From NCBI GenBank assembly GCA_028565635.1, contig JAOXYB010033540.1, forward strand, positions 1,691 to 14,227: a stretch of DNA of 12,537 nucleotides, read 5' to 3'. This document shows, in pieces, positions 10,093 through 12,537 of the stretch. The number at the start of each line of letters is the position of its first letter. The stretch's first letter is position 1. Below the pieces are notes generated by a model. The model did not search any database and was not told the origin of the DNA. It worked only from the letters and a program-made list of their open reading frames with translations. Origin of the DNA: Phoronis ovalis. Taxonomy: Eukaryota; Phoronida; Phoronidae. The position numbers and the translations under genes are program-made.

Positions 10093-10464
10093 CCACCAAA
10101 GTTCCGGTTTGAAACTCTGGTCATTTTTGCATGTGTGAATTACCGCTGCACCAGTCAAGTATAAAATCAGATGAGATCAATAATTTATTTTATGTTGGAA
10201 CTCCACTTAGCTGATATAAGAAATTAATTTTTTGTTTGGTGCGTTAACCACAGGTGGGCACTAAATGGTTGAGGTGTGAGCTAGCACTCCACAAAATTTT
10301 GATCATTGGTCATTTTTATAGGCGCAAGTGTTAAATTTGATTGGTGGGCAAGAAATGAAGCATTGTTAGATAATTTAATAAAGTGTGGAGTACCGGATAT
10401 TCAAAAATATCTAAAAAGTAAACATAATTTTAAACAATTTTGCAAGGAAACAAAACTTTCTAGC

Positions 10465-10467
10465 TAA
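10465..10467 (+). repeat. Left target-site duplication (TAA) of the MITE
   Basis: TAA directly abuts the left inverted repeat and is matched by TAA at 10720-10722. A second GGCC follows the right copy (10723-10726), so the exact right boundary is slightly ambiguous. Confidence 0.65.
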
Positions 10468-10719
10468 GGCCATCCTTGAAAAATTGTTGGTTTGTGGTTG
10501 CCGACCGACCCATGAAAAAAGTGCCGACCCAAAAAAAAATGTTCCCTTTATTTCTTAGCAATTGTTTTTTGTGCTTTAAGATCTTTCTCGATCCAAATCT
10601 AGATACATTTCTCCTGAAATTTCACATTTGTTTTTCTCAACTGAAAAAAATTCTACCTACCACCCACCCCTCTAGTGGTGGGTTGGCAAACACAAACCAA
10701 GAATTTTTTAAGGGTGGCC
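10468..10719. mobile_element. MITE with 39-bp TIRs and TAA target duplications
   Basis: The ends 10468-10506 and 10681-10719 are inverted copies of each other, matching at about 34 of 39 bases and both beginning GGCCA. The element is 252 bp and is flanked by TAA on each side (10465-10467 and 10720-10722). Its size, lack of a transposase, 3-bp TWA-type target duplication and G-rich terminus resemble nonautonomous PIF/Harbinger elements; the superfamily call is inference. The 85-codon open frame at 10476-10733 crosses the element and is not a gene. The right TIR overlaps a hairpin with arms ACCCACC (10662-10668) and GGTGGGT (10677-10683). The element sits in the sense intron of the sarcospan-like gene. 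Confidence 0.85.
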
Positions 10720-10722
10720 TAA
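10720..10722 (+). repeat. Right target-site duplication (TAA) of the MITE
   Basis: TAA directly follows the right inverted repeat, pairing with the TAA at 10465-10467. Confidence 0.65.
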
Positions 10723-11299
10723 GGCCAGTCTAAGAACCCTGAAACATTTGTCACTTAAATGTATGGAGACCACATAATTATATTAAACATTTTAATTTTA
10801 TTAGTATCTTTTTGTAACTGTCCATTTAATTCCTTGAATCATTATATTTAAAATATGTGGTTGATATATCTAAAATTACTGTTAAATTCTAGTGTCTTTT
10901 AATTACACTACAGGGTTTTTCATTTTATCCATGGAAAATTTGTTGAGGAAATATAGTGCACCACATGACCAATTAATGGCCTATCAATCCAAACTGTAAT
11001 AAGATATAACTGTTTTTTTGTACTAAAACTCCTGTATGCTCTTAATTACTCTGTTTTTGCCAACACTTTTGTAATTTACTGCATGACAAAACATATGCTT
11101 TCTTTTTTAGCAAATTCTATATACTTATGTAACCAGTAAACAAATAATTGCATCAGAAGCTGTCCTTGCCCCTCTCCCCATTTATGTTTGAAAACCATGC
11201 AAACTGTAACACTATACACTTTTGAATTTATTTTTTTCTTCAAGGTTTGATAACCTCAGTAAATATACACCTCAGGCAATTGACACTGTTAAGTAATTA

Positions 11300-11323
11300 G
11301 GGTTGCTCCTATAAGGGAGCAAG
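11300..11323 (+). other. 5' subterminal hairpin of the Helitron-like element
   Basis: GGGTTGCTCC is followed, after a short TATAA-type loop, by GGGAGCAAGCC, which is its near-complement (about 9 of 11 positions). The arm is the same sequence that pairs with the distal GAGCAACCCT, so the left end can fold locally or with the right end. Confidence 0.45.
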
Positions 11324-11447
11324 CCTATTGGTTTTGTACGATTTCTTTCTTCTTTTTCTTCCAATTTTCAGCAAGCTATATCTCGAAGATGGTTACTGCT
11401 GGGGACATGGTACTTTCAGGTGTGACATGCCCAGGGTAGGCCATTGT

Positions 11448-11476
11448 TGACCTTGAGGTCAAAAGGTCAAGGGTCA
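11448..11476 (+). promoter_or_regulatory. AGGTCA half-site cluster, copy 1
   Basis: The cluster holds TGACCT (11448-11453), AGGTCA (11456-11461), AGGTCA (11464-11469) and GGGTCA (11471-11476). The spacings make an everted repeat with 2 bases, a direct repeat with 2 (DR2) and a direct repeat with 1 (DR1). These are nuclear-receptor response-element layouts by motif; occupancy is not shown. Confidence 0.4.
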
Positions 11477-11688
11477 AATTTTTAAAATTGATCAAAATGT
11501 TCAAAAATGATGGTGTCAAGTTATGACAAAGTAATTTTGATGACTTTTTGAAATATTTCGGTACTAAAAGGTGTTTTTTTTATTTTTTGACATGTTGATC
11601 GTCAAAAATTCACTAAGCCATATCTTGAAATCTGTTGTAGTTAAGGACATGATATTTGAGGTTTGACATCCCCAGGGTAGGCCATTGC

Positions 11689-11728
11689 TGACCTTGCAGT
11701 CAAAAGGTCATTTAGGGGTCAAAGGTCA
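11689..11728 (+). promoter_or_regulatory. AGGTCA half-site cluster, copy 2
   Basis: The second repeat copy holds TGACCT (11689-11694), a degraded CAGTCA (11697-11702), AGGTCA (11705-11710), GGGTCA (11716-11721) and AGGTCA (11723-11728). The last two form a DR1. The direct-repeat half-sites persist although the surrounding repeat has diverged. Confidence 0.4.
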
Positions 11729-11796
11729 ACATTCTAAAATGATGTTGAAAGGTAATTTGGAGGTAATTTAAATTTGAAGCCAATATGAGCAACCCT

Positions 11797-11819
11797 GCCT
11801 TTGCTAAAAGGCTATCTAG
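11797..11819 (+). other. Helitron-like 3' end: hairpin plus CTAG
   Basis: GCCTTT (11797-11802) pairs with AAAGGC (11807-11812) around GCTA. CTAG ends at 11819 and is followed by T. This arrangement defines the right terminus and the + orientation of the element. Confidence 0.6.
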
Positions 11820-12537
11820 TTCAATATTACTTCTGCCAGTGAAAAAGAATCAAAACAAGTAAATTCAGCGAAATATTAAAGAGCTTGTAAGGGGCAATCA
11901 TTGCCAACATAAAAATTATGATCATGTCAAGTGTTGAGCATGTTGAGCAATAAGTGGCATTTTCAGAAGTTTTTTAGAGCACAATTTCAAGACAGCTTTC
12001 AATGTCTAAATAATGTTTTTCATCCCAAATGTCCCAGGTACAGGGTTTCACTCCAAATGTATGAGATTAATACACCCTCTATAGATATTTTGATGAAGTT
12101 TGACACATGCGTTTTGGTTTTCATTGCAAAACATTATATTTATTGAATCCTCGATAACCCTCTACACCGTAGCAAGGCATTATTAATTAACAGAAACTCA
12201 AATTTTAGTTCCTGTCATGGTATCAAGGGACACAAATATGTGTGTTTTCCTGTCATCTCTGCATTATTTCTGTTTAAAGGAAATCCTGTGTAGTTAAAGT
12301 TGTGATCTGTGCTTCCTTTTACATAAATAGAGATGGAAATATATGTTCAAGAAGAATATGTGATAACTATACTTGTGTCTATTCTTTTAGAATGCCACAG
12401 GATTTTAAATTACAATTAGGTAGCTCATATTAAATGAAATTGATTTTTATTTGAAAGCATAAAGTGTGATTTCTTGAAAAATAATATTACTAGTCAGATC
12501 AATTACACCTCAGTGTTAAAGTTACCTGATATTGCCC

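Larger units (their letters stand above)
11367..11728 (+). repeat. Tandem repeat, two copies, period about 241 bp
   Basis: Copy 1 begins TTCAGCAAGCTATATCT at 11367 and copy 2 begins TTCACTAAGCCATATCT at 11609. Both continue with GGACATG, then TTTGACATC or GTGACATGC, then CCCAGGGTAGGCCATTG (11430 and 11671), then TGACCTTG and clustered GGTCA motifs. The shared block covers about 110-120 bp; the remainder of each unit has diverged to AT-rich sequence. Confidence 0.8.
11299..11819 (+). mobile_element. Helitron/HINE-like nonautonomous element with central tandem repeats
   Basis: The element carries exact 10-bp subterminal inverted repeats: AGGGTTGCTC at 11299-11308 and GAGCAACCCT at 11787-11796. 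Between them lie two diverged copies of a unit of about 241 bp. Near the right end is a hairpin, GCCTTT-GCTA-AAAGGC (11797-11812), followed by TAT and the tetranucleotide CTAG (11816-11819), with T as the next base. A 3' hairpin followed by CTRR and insertion before T is the Helitron hallmark. Subterminal inverted repeats around tandem repeats are typical of Helentron-associated elements (HINEs), including the bivalve pearl-type elements. The left end is uncertain: no clear TC start after A was found, so the true 5' end could lie somewhat upstream of 11299. No Rep/helicase is present, so it is nonautonomous. Confidence 0.6.
4196..12537 (+). other. Intron 1 of the sarcospan-like gene (partial, at least 8.3 kb)
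   Basis: No sequence downstream of the donor encodes the second sarcospan helix. Several acceptor-like sites (for example at 6555, 7485, 8456 and 11109) were read forward in phase 0; each either stops quickly or gives a peptide without sarcospan character. The intron therefore probably runs past the end of the window. Apart from the repeats listed separately, it is AT-rich noncoding sequence. Between 4201 and 7500 I see only short palindromes and AT-rich filler, and 11820-12537 holds nothing recognisable. Confidence 0.6.

Noticed and set aside
10476-10733. 85-codon open frame
   Set aside because: It crosses the MITE, including both inverted repeats, and has poly-Lys/poly-Phe runs from A/T tracts. 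It is a by-product of the element, not a gene.
11090-11190. Acceptor-like CTTTCTTTTTTAG with 26 open phase-0 codons
   Set aside because: The peptide has no second-helix hydrophobic core and ends in a stop too early for sarcospan.

Overview
The window is AT-rich, intron-rich animal DNA. There is no bacterial gene layout, most stop-free frames are short, and the sequence carries eukaryotic splice signals and decayed transposable elements. The taxon cannot be fixed from sequence alone. The single recognisable gene, together with a Helitron-like element built around tandem repeats and a TAA-flanked MITE, would suit a marine lophotrochozoan such as a bivalve mollusc. I hold that placement at low to moderate confidence.

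The only well-supported gene is a sarcospan-like (SSPN family) tetraspan membrane protein on the + strand. Its first coding exon starts at the ATG at 3737 and ends at a strong splice donor after 4195. It encodes a long, basic, Ser/His-rich cytoplasmic N-terminus, a membrane-proximal Cys-Cys pair, the first transmembrane helix and the family signature SSL-x-VRDTP-[FY]-WAGI. The rest of the protein (helices 2-4 and the large extracellular loop) is not in the window, so the sequence from 4196 to the end is read as intron 1, at least 8.3 kb long.

Region 1-3636 is upstream sequence with no convincing gene. It holds a palindromic CTCF-like site near 1353, a GC-richer patch at 808-1006, and an AT-rich block at 3237-3345 with a perfect 12-bp inverted repeat, clustered TAATTA motifs, a GATA-type site and a TATA-box-like motif. 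That block could be the promoter or an enhancer of the sarcospan gene.

The intron holds most of the repeat content: a degenerate tetranucleotide tract (7529-7572), an inverted TGACAGGT pair (8057-8097), an imperfect 90-bp tandem repeat (9957-10092), a complete MITE with 39-bp terminal inverted repeats and TAA target duplications (10468-10719), and a Helitron/HINE-like element (about 11299-11819). The last has subterminal inverted repeats, two copies of a 241-bp unit carrying AGGTCA-type nuclear-receptor half-sites, a 3' hairpin and a CTAG terminus. Apart from the sarcospan exon, the stop-free runs of 60-85 codons here are about what chance gives at this base composition.
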